A stretch of DNA of 64,000 nucleotides, from positions 841,001 to 905,000 of the forward strand of contig NZ_JAFCKS010000001.1 of assembly GCF_018129995.1 (NCBI RefSeq). Direction: 5' to 3'. The position numbers and the translations under genes were made by a program. This DNA comes from Bradyrhizobium sp. SZCCT0153 (lineage in GTDB: Bacteria; Pseudomonadota; Alphaproteobacteria; Rhizobiales; Xanthobacteraceae). Below are positions 45,783-54,533 of the stretch, piece by piece (within the stretch, counting starts at the first letter, position 1; every line of letters starts with the position of its first letter). Under the pieces are notes generated by a model. The model saw only the letters and a list, made by a program, of their open reading frames with translations. It made no database searches and was not told the DNA's origin.

Positions 45783-47108
45783 ATGAAGGCTCTTGCCGAA
45801 CAGATCGGCGACATCGACGGCGTCAACATTTACGGCCGCGTGGTCGGCGTGCGCGGCCTGATGGTCGAGGTGGCCGGCCCGATCCATGCGATGTCGGTCG
45901 GCGCGCGGCTCGTGATCGAGACCGGCGGCAACCGCTCCATTCCTTGCGAGGTGATCGGCTTCTCCGGCAACAATGCCGTCGTCATGCCGTTCGCCGGCCT
46001 CGACGGCGTGCGGCGCGGCTGCAAGGCGGTCATCGCCAACGCCGCAAACCAGGTGCGGCCCTGTGCGGCCTGGCTCGGCCGCGTCGTCAATGCACTGGGG
46101 GAGCCGATCGACGGCAAGGGGCCGCTGCCGCAGGGCCCGGCGCCGATGCCGTACCGCAATTCGCCGCCGCCGGCGCACTCGCGCAAACGCGTCGGCGCGC
46201 CGCTCGATCTCGGCGTGCGCGCGATGAACACGTTCCTGACCTGCTGCCGCGGCCAGCGCATGGGCATCTTCGCGGGTTCCGGCGTCGGCAAGTCGGTTCT
46301 GCTGTCGATGCTCGCGCGCAACGTCGATGCCGCGGTCAGCGTCATCGGGCTGATCGGCGAACGCGGCCGCGAGGTTCAGGAGTTCCTGCAGGACGACCTC
46401 GGCGAGGAGGGCCTTGCGCGTTCCGTCGTCGTGGTCGCGACCTCCGACGAGCCGGCGCTGATGCGCCGCCAGGCCGCCTATCTGACGCTTGCGGTCGCCG
46501 AATATTTTCGCGACGAGGAGCAGGACGTCCTGTGCCTGATGGACTCGGTGACACGCTTTGCCATGGCCCAGCGCGAGATCGGCCTGTCCGCCGGCGAGCC
46601 GCCGACCGCCAAAGGCTACACGCCGACCGTCTTCACCGAGCTGCCGAAGCTTCTGGAGCGCGCCGGGCCGGGCCTGGGCGAGGGCGCCATCACCGCGATC
46701 TTCACGGTGCTGGTCGACGGCGACGACCATAACGAGCCGATTGCGGATGCCGTCCGCGGCATCCTCGACGGCCACATCGTGATGCAGCGCTCGATCGCCG
46801 AGCGCGGCCGCTACCCCGCCATCAACATCCTCAAATCCGTCTCCCGCACCATGCCGAAATCGGCCGACCCGGAGTTCTGGCCGACGATCCAGAAGGCGCG
46901 GGCGGTGATGGCGACCTATGCCGACATGGAGGAATTGATCCGTCTGGGCGCCTACCGGGCCGGCTCCAGCCCCGAGGTCGACGAGGCAATCCGCCTGCAC
47001 GAGCCGCTGGAGGCCTTCCTGCGCCAGCGCAAGGACGAAAATGCGTCGCTGGCGGACGGCTACCGCCAGTTGGCGCAAATCCTCGGCAATTTGGAAACGG
47101 AACGCTAA
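45783..47108 (+). CDS. fliI: Flagellar export ATPase FliI
   Basis: A 441-residue type III export ATPase. Walker A is '[20 protein letters not shown]' (about 161-180), Walker B '[21 protein letters not shown]', followed by the F1-like '[14 protein letters not shown]'. FliI energises unloading of substrate at the flagellar export gate whose FlhA subunit is encoded at 57541-59682. The start ATG lies just after two short out-of-frame copies of ATGAAGGCCCCGTTATGA-like sequence. fliJ follows 121 bases on. Confidence 0.95.
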   Translation: MKALAEQIGDIDGVNIYGRVVGVRGLMVEVAGPIHAMSVGARLVIETGGNRSIPCEVIGFSGNNAVVMPFAGLDGVRRGCKAVIANAANQVRPCAAWLGRVVNALGEPIDGKGPLPQGPAPMPYRNSPPPAHSRKRVGAPLDLGVRAMNTFLTCCRGQRMGIFAGSGVGKSVLLSMLARNVDAAVSVIGLIGERGREVQEFLQDDLGEEGLARSVVVVATSDEPALMRRQAAYLTLAVAEYFRDEEQDVLCLMDSVTRFAMAQREIGLSAGEPPTAKGYTPTVFTELPKLLERAGPGLGEGAITAIFTVLVDGDDHNEPIADAVRGILDGHIVMQRSIAERGRYPAINILKSVSRTMPKSADPEFWPTIQKARAVMATYADMEELIRLGAYRAGSSPEVDEAIRLHEPLEAFLRQRKDENASLADGYRQLAQILGNLETER

Positions 47109-47229
47109 CTTTGTCCCGTCATCATCCGATCCCACAGAGTAGCAGAGCCGGTCTTGGCCCCAGTCGGGCCCGTGGGGAGACCGGTGCCGTCCCACGTGCA
47201 GCCAAGGGACTTCTGGGGAGTACGAGTCG

Positions 47230-47649
47230 ATGAAGTCACGTGATACCCTCATCCGCCTGAAGAAGTTTCAGGTCGACGAGAAGCGCCGCCGGGTCACCCA
47301 GATCGAGACCATGATCGCCGACTTCCAGCGGATGTCGACCGATCTTGAACGCGAGATCTCGACCGAGCAGGAGCGTGCCGGGATCAACGATCCCTCGCAC
47401 TTCGCCTATCCGACCTATGCCAAGGCTGCCATCCAGCGCCGCGAGAACCTGACCCGCTCGGCCGACGAGCTGAAGGGCCAGCTCGACGAAGCCAAGGGTG
47501 CGCTGGCGGAAGCCTTCGAGGAACTGAAGAAGGTCGAGCTCCTCGACGAGCGCGACCAGGCCCGCGAACGCGCCGAGGAAAACGCCCGCGAGCAGGCCGA
47601 CCTCGACAGCATCGGCCTGATGCGCGCCCGCATCGGCGCCGTCGCCTAA
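47230..47649 (+). CDS. fliJ: FliJ-like flagellar export chaperone
   Basis: A 139-residue protein, nearly all coiled coil ('LKKFQVDEKRRRVTQIETMI', 'LKGQLDEAKGALAEAFEELK'). FliJ is a short coiled-coil stalk of the FliI hexamer that also escorts chaperones. Sequence alone is weak because coiled coils look alike, but the place right after fliI and the length are those of fliJ. A terminator follows. Confidence 0.85.
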   Translation: MKSRDTLIRLKKFQVDEKRRRVTQIETMIADFQRMSTDLEREISTEQERAGINDPSHFAYPTYAKAAIQRRENLTRSADELKGQLDEAKGALAEAFEELKKVELLDERDQARERAEENAREQADLDSIGLMRARIGAVA

Positions 47650-47686
47650 AAACGCAGTCAGCGGTCGAACCGCCGAGAATCTGCTG

Positions 47687-47713
47687 AACCCGGGCCCGCA
47701 AGGTCCGGGTTTT
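47687..47713 (+). terminator. Intrinsic terminator after fliJ
   Basis: AACCCGG..CCGGGTT hairpin with internal CC/GG pairing, followed by TT. It starts 38 bases after the fliJ stop and closes the fliI-fliJ transcript. Confidence 0.75.
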
Positions 47714-47836
47714 CGCGTTTGCTATCCACAGCGTGGCGCCCCGCCCCTTGGTGATGGGCTTTGCTGCGCGCTATGGTGGCGGAGTGCCTGGGTCCGCGCG
47801 GAACGACGCGCCGGGGCCTGCGCGTTGGGGGGCTGA

Positions 47837-48382
47837 ATGCTGACGCCAGCAGAGCTGGTCGGGCTGATTGAGGCGGTCGCCAAGGGCGATCAGGCCGCGT
47901 TCGAGCGCCTTTACGTCGCCACGCGCGCGAAACTCTATGGCGTCGTGCTCCGTATCTTGCGCAGACAGGATCTCTCGGAGGAGGTCATTCAGGAGGCCTA
48001 CGTCAAGATCTGGAACAGCGCTGGCCAGTTCAATCCGGCCTTGTCGTCGCCGATCACGTGGATGGCGTCGATCGCGCGCAACCGTGCCATCGACATCGTG
48101 CGCAAGAAGACGGAATCCTCCATCGAGGAAGAGCCTCAGGCGATGGAGGTTGCGGCCGACAGTCCCGATCCGCTGGCGCGCCGTGAGATGACGGAAGAGT
48201 TGAAGCGGCTCCTGGAATGTATCGGCCGGCTCGAGCCGGACCGTCAGAGGCTCGTGCTTCTCGCCTATTACAACGGCTGGAGCCGCGAGCAATTGGCGGA
48301 GAAGTTTTCGGCGCCCGTCAACACGGTCAAGACGTGGCTGCGGCGCAGCATGTTGGATATCCGCGAATGCCTCGGACTATGA
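47837..48382 (+). CDS. ECF sigma factor
   Basis: A 181-residue sigma-70 ECF factor: region 2 ('AAFERLYVATRAKLYGVVLRIL', 'DLSEEVIQEAYVKIWNSAGQF', 'PITWMASIARNRAIDIVRKK') and region 4 ('LLECIGRLEPDRQRLVLLAYYNGWSREQLAEKF', 'VNTVKTWLRRSM'). It would direct RNA polymerase to a stress regulon. The next gene, 35 bases on, encodes a RskA-type anti-sigma factor, so the pair resembles SigK/RskA-like systems. The start MLTPAEL follows GGGGGGCTGA. Confidence 0.92.
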   Translation: MLTPAELVGLIEAVAKGDQAAFERLYVATRAKLYGVVLRILRRQDLSEEVIQEAYVKIWNSAGQFNPALSSPITWMASIARNRAIDIVRKKTESSIEEEPQAMEVAADSPDPLARREMTEELKRLLECIGRLEPDRQRLVLLAYYNGWSREQLAEKFSAPVNTVKTWLRRSMLDIRECLGL

Positions 48383-48419
48383 GGGCTGATGTTGTGAGGG
48401 TGGTTCTGGACTGCATGTG

Positions 48420-49493
48420 ATGGCCTACACGGAAGACCATATCGCGCTTGCTGCGGAATATGCGCTCGGCACACTCGATGCCGACGAGCGCACGCAGGTT
48501 GCGATCATGATGGCGGTGGACACCGAGTTCGCCGCGATCGTGCAGGCGTGGGAATTCCGGCTCGGCGTGCTCAACCAGATGGTAGGCACGATCGAGCCGC
48601 GTCCGGTCGTGTGGGAGAACATCAGGTCCGAGCTCGCGCGGACGGGCTTCGCACAGCAGCCCCCCGCGCTGTCCGAAGCCTCGCCGCCGCCACCCGTACC
48701 GGAGTCTTTCTCGTTCGAAGCCGTGCCGCCGGAAGCGTCATCGGACCGCACGGAGCAACCGGAGCCGCAGCCTTCCGAAGCCGCGCAATCCGAAGCGGCG
48801 CAATCCGAAACCGCGCGCCCGGACCCCGATGCGCTTCCCGACATCGCGCCGGTCTTCATGCCGCAGGTCCATGCACCCGATCCTGATGTCGCGCGCGCGC
48901 CGCCGGCGCCGGTCGTGGACAACACCAATGTGATCCGGCTCGAGGGCCGCGTGAAGCGCTGGCGCACCGTCGCATCCGCCGTCGGCGCGCTTGCGGCCGC
49001 GCTGCTGGTGACGCTGTCGCTCCAGATCTTCCTGCCCGATGCGCTGCCTGGGGCCCTGCGTCCCGCGCCGCGCATCCAGACGGTCGAGGTCAAGACGCCG
49101 GCGCCGCTCGCGGCGTCGTCGCAATATGTCGCGCTGTTGCAGGGCCAGGCCGGTGGCCCCGCCTTCATCCTCACCATCGACGGTACGACCAGGAACTTCA
49201 CCGTGCGCAAGGTCGGCGCGACGCCGGAGCCCGGCAAGAGCTTCGAGCTCTGGCTGATCTCCGACAAGCTGCCGCGCCCGCGCTCGCTCGGCGTGATCGG
49301 CAGCAGTGACTTCACCGCGCGTCCGCTGCTCGCCGCCTACGATGCCGACGTCGTCAACGGCGCCACCTACGCGGTCACCGTCGAGCAGCCCGGCGGCTCG
49401 CCCAATGGTCAGCCGACCTCGGCGCCGGTATTTTCCGGCAAGCTGATCGAGACCGTGCCGCCATCGCAGGCGCAGGTTCCGGCGAAGAAGTAG
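48420..49493 (+). CDS. RskA-type anti-sigma factor
   Basis: 357 residues from ATG (a GTG one codon earlier is possible). The N-terminal anti-sigma domain has 'HIALAAEYALGTLDADERTQV' and lacks the HxxxCxxC zinc motif. A long Pro/Glu/Ala/Ser linker follows, then a transmembrane helix (about 184-206) and a periplasmic RskA_C domain ('FTVRKVGATPEPGKSFELWLI', 'SSDFTARPLLA'). It would hold the adjacent ECF sigma at the membrane until an envelope signal releases it. Confidence 0.87.
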   Translation: MAYTEDHIALAAEYALGTLDADERTQVAIMMAVDTEFAAIVQAWEFRLGVLNQMVGTIEPRPVVWENIRSELARTGFAQQPPALSEASPPPPVPESFSFEAVPPEASSDRTEQPEPQPSEAAQSEAAQSETARPDPDALPDIAPVFMPQVHAPDPDVARAPPAPVVDNTNVIRLEGRVKRWRTVASAVGALAAALLVTLSLQIFLPDALPGALRPAPRIQTVEVKTPAPLAASSQYVALLQGQAGGPAFILTIDGTTRNFTVRKVGATPEPGKSFELWLISDKLPRPRSLGVIGSSDFTARPLLAAYDADVVNGATYAVTVEQPGGSPNGQPTSAPVFSGKLIETVPPSQAQVPAKK

Positions 49494-49860
49494 ATTTCCA
49501 TCGTCCGCCTGGCGAAAGCCAGGACCCATGACCCCAAGAGCTTGTTGCAAGAGTGAGCTGTGGCCACACCGGCGAGCAGCCGCTCCAATGCACGCTCGCC
49601 GTAGTTGGAGGTATGTGACCGCCACCATGATCACGTAGTCTCAAGCGCGGGCCCAGGCCATCCGTGGAGGAAGACGGATGATCAGGAATTTAGTGCACTG
49701 TCACCGAATTCCCAAAGCGCGTGAAGTCCGCAGCTTGACGCTTCTTGTGGTTCGAGTGGCCGCCGGCAGACGTCAGTCGCGAGAAGCTGAACTCTTATGC
49801 GTCCCCGAGAGCATTTCTGTTGCGCCCCTTCGGAGAAACGGCCCGCTCTGCTCCACGAGT

Positions 49861-49920
49861 CCGCTTATTGAGTCATAGCGGACAGGATTTGCTCAGGTCG
49901 AGTTCTTCGCATTTTGACCC
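49861..49920. repeat. Dispersed ~60-base repeat, family D copy 1
   Basis: Pattern CCGCTTATTGAG..GCGGAC.GGATTTGCTCAG..GAGTTCTTCGCATTTTGACCC. Other copies at 49953-50012 and 53700-53759. Confidence 0.85.
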
Positions 49921-49952
49921 ATCGGCGAAGTGGCAGCATCGCTCCACGAGGT

Positions 49953-50012
49953 CCGCTTGTTGAGGCATGGCGGACAAGATTTGCTCAGGTTGAGTTCTTC
50001 GCATTTTGACCC
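49953..50012. repeat. Dispersed ~60-base repeat, family D copy 2
   Basis: Same unit as 49861-49920. The 32 bases upstream (CATCGGCGAAGTGGCAGCATCGC-type) are also shared with the copy at 53700, so the true unit is nearer 90 bases. Confidence 0.85.
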
Positions 50013-50118
50013 AAGACAGACATTGGCCGGTAGTCGCTATAATTTGAACTCTATTCTTCATGCGGGCGAAAGCGTGCTTAGCTATTGTGGTTGTAGGACA
50101 AATGAGGTGCTGCGTCCC

Positions 50119-50367
50119 ATGCCGAAATGGCTTGTTGTACTTGTCGCTCTCCTCGCGGCTACCGCCTACATCCCTCAGGTCCGCCACAGGGTGATCAACT
50201 GGCTTAAGACGCACCCTGCGCTCATTGGCCCAGCGCTGACCATCATCGGAATAGCGGCAGCCTTGTATCTGTTCATCGATCCTACCACTGTCCTATTTTT
50301 GGCGGTTGTTGCAGTCGTCTCCGGTCTCGCTGCATTTTTTGACCCAAGAACGTATTCGAGCCAATGA
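50119..50367 (+). CDS. Small two-span membrane protein, hypothetical
   Basis: 82 residues, MPKWLVVLVALLAATAYIPQ then 'HPALIGPALTIIGIAAALYLFIDPTTVLFLAVVAVVSGLAAFF'. Hydrophobic pattern suggests three short helices or two plus a hairpin. The longer upstream frame enters the family D repeat and is not used. No family recognised; G+C is lower than in the flanking core genes. Confidence 0.6.
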   Translation: MPKWLVVLVALLAATAYIPQVRHRVINWLKTHPALIGPALTIIGIAAALYLFIDPTTVLFLAVVAVVSGLAAFFDPRTYSSQ

Positions 50368-50400
50368 GAACGTCGTAGGAAGGGAAGGATCGTACACCAA

Positions 50401-50634
50401 ATGGGCTCGGTTTTTCTGCTCTGGCATAGTCGACCACTTGAAGGCGGCGTCGATGAAAACGAGACTGACGATAAGCTCATCGGGGTCTACAGCAGCGCTG
50501 CCGAAGCGGAAGCCGCAAGAAGGCGCAAACTCCAGTTTGAGGGTTTTCGCGACTATCCCGACTGTTTCCAAGTCAGCAAGATGGAAGTCGACAAGGATGC
50601 ATGGAGCGAAGGGTTCGTCACTACAAAGACGTAA
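50401..50634 (+). CDS. Small conserved hypothetical protein (DUF7336-like)
   Basis: 77 residues: 'GSVFLLWHSRPLEGGVDENE', 'KLIGVYSSAAEAEAARRRK', 'GFRDYPDCFQVSKMEVDKD' and 'WSEGFVT'. I recall near-identical patterns (VYLLWH..., KLIGVYSS..., F.I...E.D.D.WTEGFVT) in many unrelated bacteria, so it is a real, widely spread small protein of unknown function. It often occurs in accessory regions. Starts 33 bases after the two-span protein. Confidence 0.78.
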   Translation: MGSVFLLWHSRPLEGGVDENETDDKLIGVYSSAAEAEAARRRKLQFEGFRDYPDCFQVSKMEVDKDAWSEGFVTTKT

Positions 50635-50848
50635 ATGAACTTCGCGCCGATGTCCGGTTCTGGCCCAAAGCGTCAGTTTGCGTGGCGGCAAGACCATGTC
50701 CTTAGTTGGGGGTAAGGCCGACCTGCCGGTTGAGCGCCCGGACTTCTCACTTTGACCCGTTTCAGACGTTAGCTGCTCCGCCGACCATCCTTCGAGACGG
50801 GGCTCAAGTTCTAACTGCGGCCATCGGCCGGGGACTGCAACAACTATG

Positions 50849-52690
50849 TCAGTTGCACACTTCTGTGGCTGCGCTTATGGATGTGCTGTAATACTTCCGC
50901 TGCTCGACGTGACATCCGGGCTTGACGGGCCGGCAACCGGCACTCGAGCAGATCATCTGGCCACTTGATCTCGCTTGTTGCTTCGGAGGCGCTGATTCGA
51001 CCTGCTTGCGCTCGTCGTCTACTGCCTTCGGCGATTCACGCGCCGCGACAGGTTTCTTGTCTTGGCCTTTTTCACATTCGTTGTCGCTATTGATGTGATA
51101 GCCAGACCGGCACGTGATCCTGACACAGCTTTCGCCATCGGCCCTGAAGCCGCGCTCGCAGGCAAGTGGACAAACCCGACCGGGCTTGCCTTTGATGGCA
51201 TCGAGTACTTCGAAGCTGGCAAGCTTGGTGTCGAATTTCGTCCCGGCAAATTTGTTGAACAGCGTCAAGGAGCGCTGTGAGGCGGTGTTCCAGTCACCGT
51301 CACCTGCGTTTGTCAGACAGCCCACGCGGTGCAACTCAGACTGAACCAGCTTGATCGTCTCTTGGGGCGAGAGAGATGGCTGCGGCGGCGTCGGCGGGAG
51401 ATCCGCGACCTTCAGGTCGTCGTTCTTGTCGTTGGTTACCCTGGTGGCCGGCTGCGTCGTAAGCTCGGCTGCAGCCTTTTCCTTGGCAATCCTATCAGCA
51501 AGCGCGGCCTCGGCGGCCTGCTTTTCGGCAAGCGCTTTGTAAACGGCTGCCTCTGCATCCTTGCGCCGCTGCTCGGCTTCTGCTGCCTTCGTCTCTTCCG
51601 CCCTCTTGGCCTTTTCTGCCGCAAGCCGGGTGTTCTCGGCAGCTTTCGCGGCCGCCGCTGCCTTCTCCTGTTCAGCCCTGTTGGCGCGATCAGCAGCGAG
51701 ACGTGCCTTCTCCTCCTCGGCCTGTCGCGCTTTGTCTGCTGCAGCAGCTCGCGCCTCTTCCGCCGCGATCTTGTTGAGCTGACCCTTTGCGAGACCGGCG
51801 TAAAACCCATCGGGATACTGCGCAAGGAATACGGTCCAGCCATCGCGGGTACCGAGTTGTAGCGCAAGTTCGTAGTTGCGGCGGACGGCCTCTTGCGGAT
51901 CGGCTTGCGGTCCCATAGCCGGAGCGGCCGGGACCAGCGGCAGATCTTCGCCACCGAGAGAACCGTAGACGTAGGGCTCTTGGCGATAATCCGTGCTCTT
52001 GAGAACATCGTCGCGGACGAAGCCAAAGGCTTTACGGAGGTCGAGCCCGGGCTTTGGCAAACGCTCCACCACGGCCGTTGCAAATGGGCTGTTCTTCGAG
52101 GCGCCGTCTGACGCTGTCGAGCCGGCCTTTGCCGCAAAGGCGATCATCGTGTTCGGGCTTGAAGGCTCGACTTTAGCAAGACCGCGACCAATCGAACGGC
52201 TGGCCACGGTACGTTTCATCGATCCCGCGAACGGGTTGTCACGACAGGCATCGAGAATGACAAGGCGAAGCTGCTTGGCCGGTTCGATCGTCGCGAGAAT
52301 ACGGTCGAGCGGAAGTGCCTCGTCGTATACGTCCGTATCGACTTCCAGCGCAGCATCAGTTGGAACTAAATAGTTGATGCCATCGACCTCGATCCCGTGC
52401 CCCGCATAATAAACAACGGCGATGTCGGCATCCCGGCTCCGAAGGCCAAATTCCCTCAGCGTCTTCCGCGTCTCGGCAATGTTGAGATCAGTCCTGATCT
52501 CGACGAAATCGAACCCAGCTTTCTTGAACATGCCGCCAACCAGGGCGGCGTCATTCACAGGATTCGCCAGCTTCGGCACGCTCTTATAGGCGGAATTGCC
52601 TATCACCAGCGCGACCCGGCGTTCGGCGTGCGTCGGACCTATCGTCAAGGAAAGCAAAAGGATTAAGAAGAACCAGCCAAGTGCGCGCAT
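50849..52690 (-). CDS. Secreted caspase-like (orthocaspase/peptidase C14) protein with C-terminal repeats
   Basis: A 613-residue exported protein. Signal peptide about 1-22; caspase-like domain with catalytic H98 in 'VVYYAGHGIEVDG' and C149 in 'LVILDACRDNPF', both intact; a charged Ala/Glu/Lys coiled coil (about 290-415); a peptidoglycan-binding-like segment ('LVQSELHRVGCLTNAGDGDWNTAS'); and a Cys-rich tail. Caspase-like bacterial proteins cleave after Arg/Lys or act as scaffolds. A periplasmic location with a wall-binding module suggests an envelope role. No partner gene is evident. It sits inside the repeat-rich accessory segment. Confidence 0.87.
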   Translation of the reverse strand: MRALGWFFLILLLSLTIGPTHAERRVALVIGNSAYKSVPKLANPVNDAALVGGMFKKAGFDFVEIRTDLNIAETRKTLREFGLRSRDADIAVVYYAGHGIEVDGINYLVPTDAALEVDTDVYDEALPLDRILATIEPAKQLRLVILDACRDNPFAGSMKRTVASRSIGRGLAKVEPSSPNTMIAFAAKAGSTASDGASKNSPFATAVVERLPKPGLDLRKAFGFVRDDVLKSTDYRQEPYVYGSLGGEDLPLVPAAPAMGPQADPQEAVRRNYELALQLGTRDGWTVFLAQYPDGFYAGLAKGQLNKIAAEEARAAAADKARQAEEEKARLAADRANRAEQEKAAAAAKAAENTRLAAEKAKRAEETKAAEAEQRRKDAEAAVYKALAEKQAAEAALADRIAKEKAAAELTTQPATRVTNDKNDDLKVADLPPTPPQPSLSPQETIKLVQSELHRVGCLTNAGDGDWNTASQRSLTLFNKFAGTKFDTKLASFEVLDAIKGKPGRVCPLACERGFRADGESCVRITCRSGYHINSDNECEKGQDKKPVAARESPKAVDDERKQVESAPPKQQARSSGQMICSSAGCRPVKPGCHVEQRKYYSTSISAATEVCN

Positions 52691-52995
52691 GGAAGCCCCG
52701 AATATTTGCGCAGGGTATTCGCAGCTTGGGAGAATGCAAGTGGAACTCTGCGATGTCTCTGAGGGGCCGGGGCCTTTTGGACCACCTCATCAAACTACGG
52801 CTCGTAAGATGAACTAGGCCTCATCTGGCGGACTTTCATTCTGCCTTAGGCCGACTTCCGCTTCTGGCCCGTTGCCGCCGTTCGCTGACAGGGCCGCTAT
52901 GTCTGGCTTCAGGAGATAAGCCGACCTAGGCTCAAGTCGGTTCGGAAGTCGGCCTGTGACCCAAAGCTGACTTCGCTCGACGTTTGTCTCAAGGC
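52691..52995. other. Gene-free stretch
   Basis: About 300 bases upstream of the caspase-like gene. Repeated phrases such as CCGACTTCCGCTTCTGGCCCG resemble degenerate dispersed repeats. No supported gene. Confidence 0.5.
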
Positions 52996-53145
52996 TTAGT
53001 TCGAAAAATCGCCGCCAGGACCCCCACCGGGAAACTTCTCTGGGGTGTCATCGGGCTTAATGCTGTCGCCTTGGACAAAGCCGACGACAATGATGGTAAG
53101 CAAAGCGATCTCGCCGAGAACCATTCCAGCTTCTCCGATCGGCAT
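52996..53145 (-). CDS. Small single-span membrane protein, 49 residues
   Basis: Minus-strand frame MPIGEAGMVLGEIALLTIIV then a short hydrophilic, Gly/Pro-rich tail '..DTPEKFPGGGPGGDFSN' and TAA. The hydrophobic helix and ordered amino-acid use look like a real small protein, but the ribosome-binding site is weak and a second Met at codon 8 is possible. No family recognised. Confidence 0.45.
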   Translation of the reverse strand: MPIGEAGMVLGEIALLTIIVVGFVQGDSIKPDDTPEKFPGGGPGGDFSN

Positions 53146-53188
53146 GGGTTGGCAATCGCAAAACACCGGGGTGAGGCCATCGCATCCT

Positions 53189-53536
53189 CTAGCGCTTTAG
53201 CGGTCGGTCGCTAAATCTGTCGGCGTATGCTGCGTCGGTCCAAAAGAACTCGTGAACGGCAATCACTTCACAGCCTGCCGCCTTGGCGAGCCCCATTGCT
53301 TCTACCGTAAAGTGTTGACCTGCGAGCAAGGTCGGGCCCCGCGGAGTTGGTATTTTTCCTAAAGCATGTGCAACCGCGCGTCCGGTGACAACACCATCCG
53401 GGAATTTGAGGACGAACGCGTATCTCGCCAGATTAGGATTTGCAGCGTATTGCTTGCCTAGATTCGGACCAAGTACCTTCCTCATCGAAGGAACATCAGC
53501 CGGAACATCGCGCATGAAAGCAGGTTTGAGGCCCAT
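53189..53536 (-). CDS. Hypothetical 115-residue protein
   Basis: Starts MGLKPAFMRDVPADVPSMRK; continues 'NLARYAFVLKFPDGVVTGRAVAHALGKIP', 'VEAMGLAKAAGCEVIAVHEFFW'. Alternating hydrophobic and polar residues indicate a folded cytoplasmic protein. No motif recognised. It ends 43 bases before the 49-residue membrane protein on the same strand, which could be co-transcribed. Confidence 0.6.
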   Translation of the reverse strand: MGLKPAFMRDVPADVPSMRKVLGPNLGKQYAANPNLARYAFVLKFPDGVVTGRAVAHALGKIPTPRGPTLLAGQHFTVEAMGLAKAAGCEVIAVHEFFWTDAAYADRFSDRPLKR

Positions 53537-53699
53537 CGTTCTGCTTACCCGCCGGGCTATTGCAATGCAACCCTAGCGGTAACAATACCGAGGTGGCTGA
53601 TTTAACGCGATCAAAAGGCAGTCGGCTCAGCGAAAGCCTTAACATGGTGAATGTCCGCTTTTGGCCCATCAGCGAAGTGTCGGCGCACCTCGTTGAGGT

Positions 53700-53759
53700 C
53701 CGCTTATTAAGGCACGGCGGACTAGATTGGCTCAGTTTGAGTTCTTCGCATTTTGACCG
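53700..53759. repeat. Dispersed ~60-base repeat, family D copy 3
   Basis: CCGCTTATTAAGGCACGGCGG then ..GATTGGCTCAG..GAGTTCTTCGCATTTTGACC. About 3.7 kb from copies 1 and 2; together they bracket the small hypothetical genes and the caspase-like gene. Confidence 0.85.
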
Positions 53760-54109
53760 ATTCTGTTGAGAAAGGCGGCTGTTGCGACGCAGAGGGATCA
53801 GTGATTCAGTCAGTCTAGGTGATTACGGTGACAGTGCTGGGCTGCACCCCTGAAGTGAGACACGGTAATTTGCCGAGACAGGCATTTCGAGGATGACCTG
53901 TGCAGGACGAGGAGAGAACCGTCACTTTCCGACGGCGCTCAAATCCAAGGCGAGAACGTGCTGGAACGGTTCTGCTGATGTTTGACGAGCATCGAACGAA
54001 GATCGCCCCTCCATTGGATTTTCGGGACAGCGGGACGTTCGCGCGCCGCGTATGGCGACCAGCCGGTCGCGATTTCCGAAACGGGCTAGCATGGCATAGT
54101 GCCACTGTT

Positions 54110-54330
54110 TTGCCCGACGCGTCAAATGGTGTTCGTAAAATACGAATTCGTGCGGGCCTTGAATCGCGCCTGGCTGACGGCGTGTCCGGCTGCGAAAGCG
54201 AAGCCGCGCCGCAGATGCCGCGCTCCTTGCCGGTCTGCCGCTGATTTGCCCGACGCCGCAATGGCTTGACCGACTGCATCGTGTGCCGCCCGGCAGCCGC
54301 GTCTCTACTGTGCATGGGGTTGTTTTTTAT
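54110..54330. repeat. Dispersed repeat text, family E copy 2
   Basis: 'TTGCCCGACGCGTCAAAT' at about 54110 and 'CTACTGTGCATGGGGTTGTT' at about 54306, the same two phrases as at 31495-31577 but further apart. A second TTTGCCCGACGC occurs near 54244. Confidence 0.55.
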
Positions 54331-54533
54331 TTTTTGCAGAAGGGCCCAGCGAGGAGGGGAGGGAGCGCAGCCTGCGCATCGCTCTGTCGCCCCGGTCCAT
54401 CCGGTCGTCGTGATCCGACAAGTCCCGCCAAATCCGTCCCCGATTTGAACCTCTCCGCGTTTCGCGGCGTCAAATGCCCGGAATTTGCAGTCGACACCGC
54501 CGATCATGGTGCCGGAGAGGGGCGAGAAATCAG

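Larger units (their letters stand above)
49494..50118. other. Gene-poor stretch with two copies of a ~60-base repeat
   Basis: About 620 bases; contains family D copies at 49861-49920 and 49953-50012. Open frames here are short and broken by the repeats. It marks the left end of the accessory-looking segment. Confidence 0.55.
53537..54533. other. About 1 kb gene-poor stretch with repeat remnants
   Basis: Holds family D copy 3 (53700-53759) and family E text (54110-54330). Open frames at 53815-54507 (minus) and 53900-54244 (plus) overlap each other, are Arg/Ser-rich and have no ribosome-binding sites. Probably degenerate DNA. Confidence 0.55.

Noticed and set aside
45741..47252. 503-residue minus-strand frame over fliI
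   Set aside because: FliI with Walker motifs is on the plus strand; this frame has no motif.
49861..53759. CRISPR array
   Set aside because: Only three imperfect copies at irregular spacing, no regular spacers and no cas genes.
53815..54507. 230-residue minus-strand frame and the overlapping plus-strand frame at 53900-54244
   Set aside because: They overlap on opposite strands, contain dispersed repeat text and lack start signals; probably degenerate DNA.
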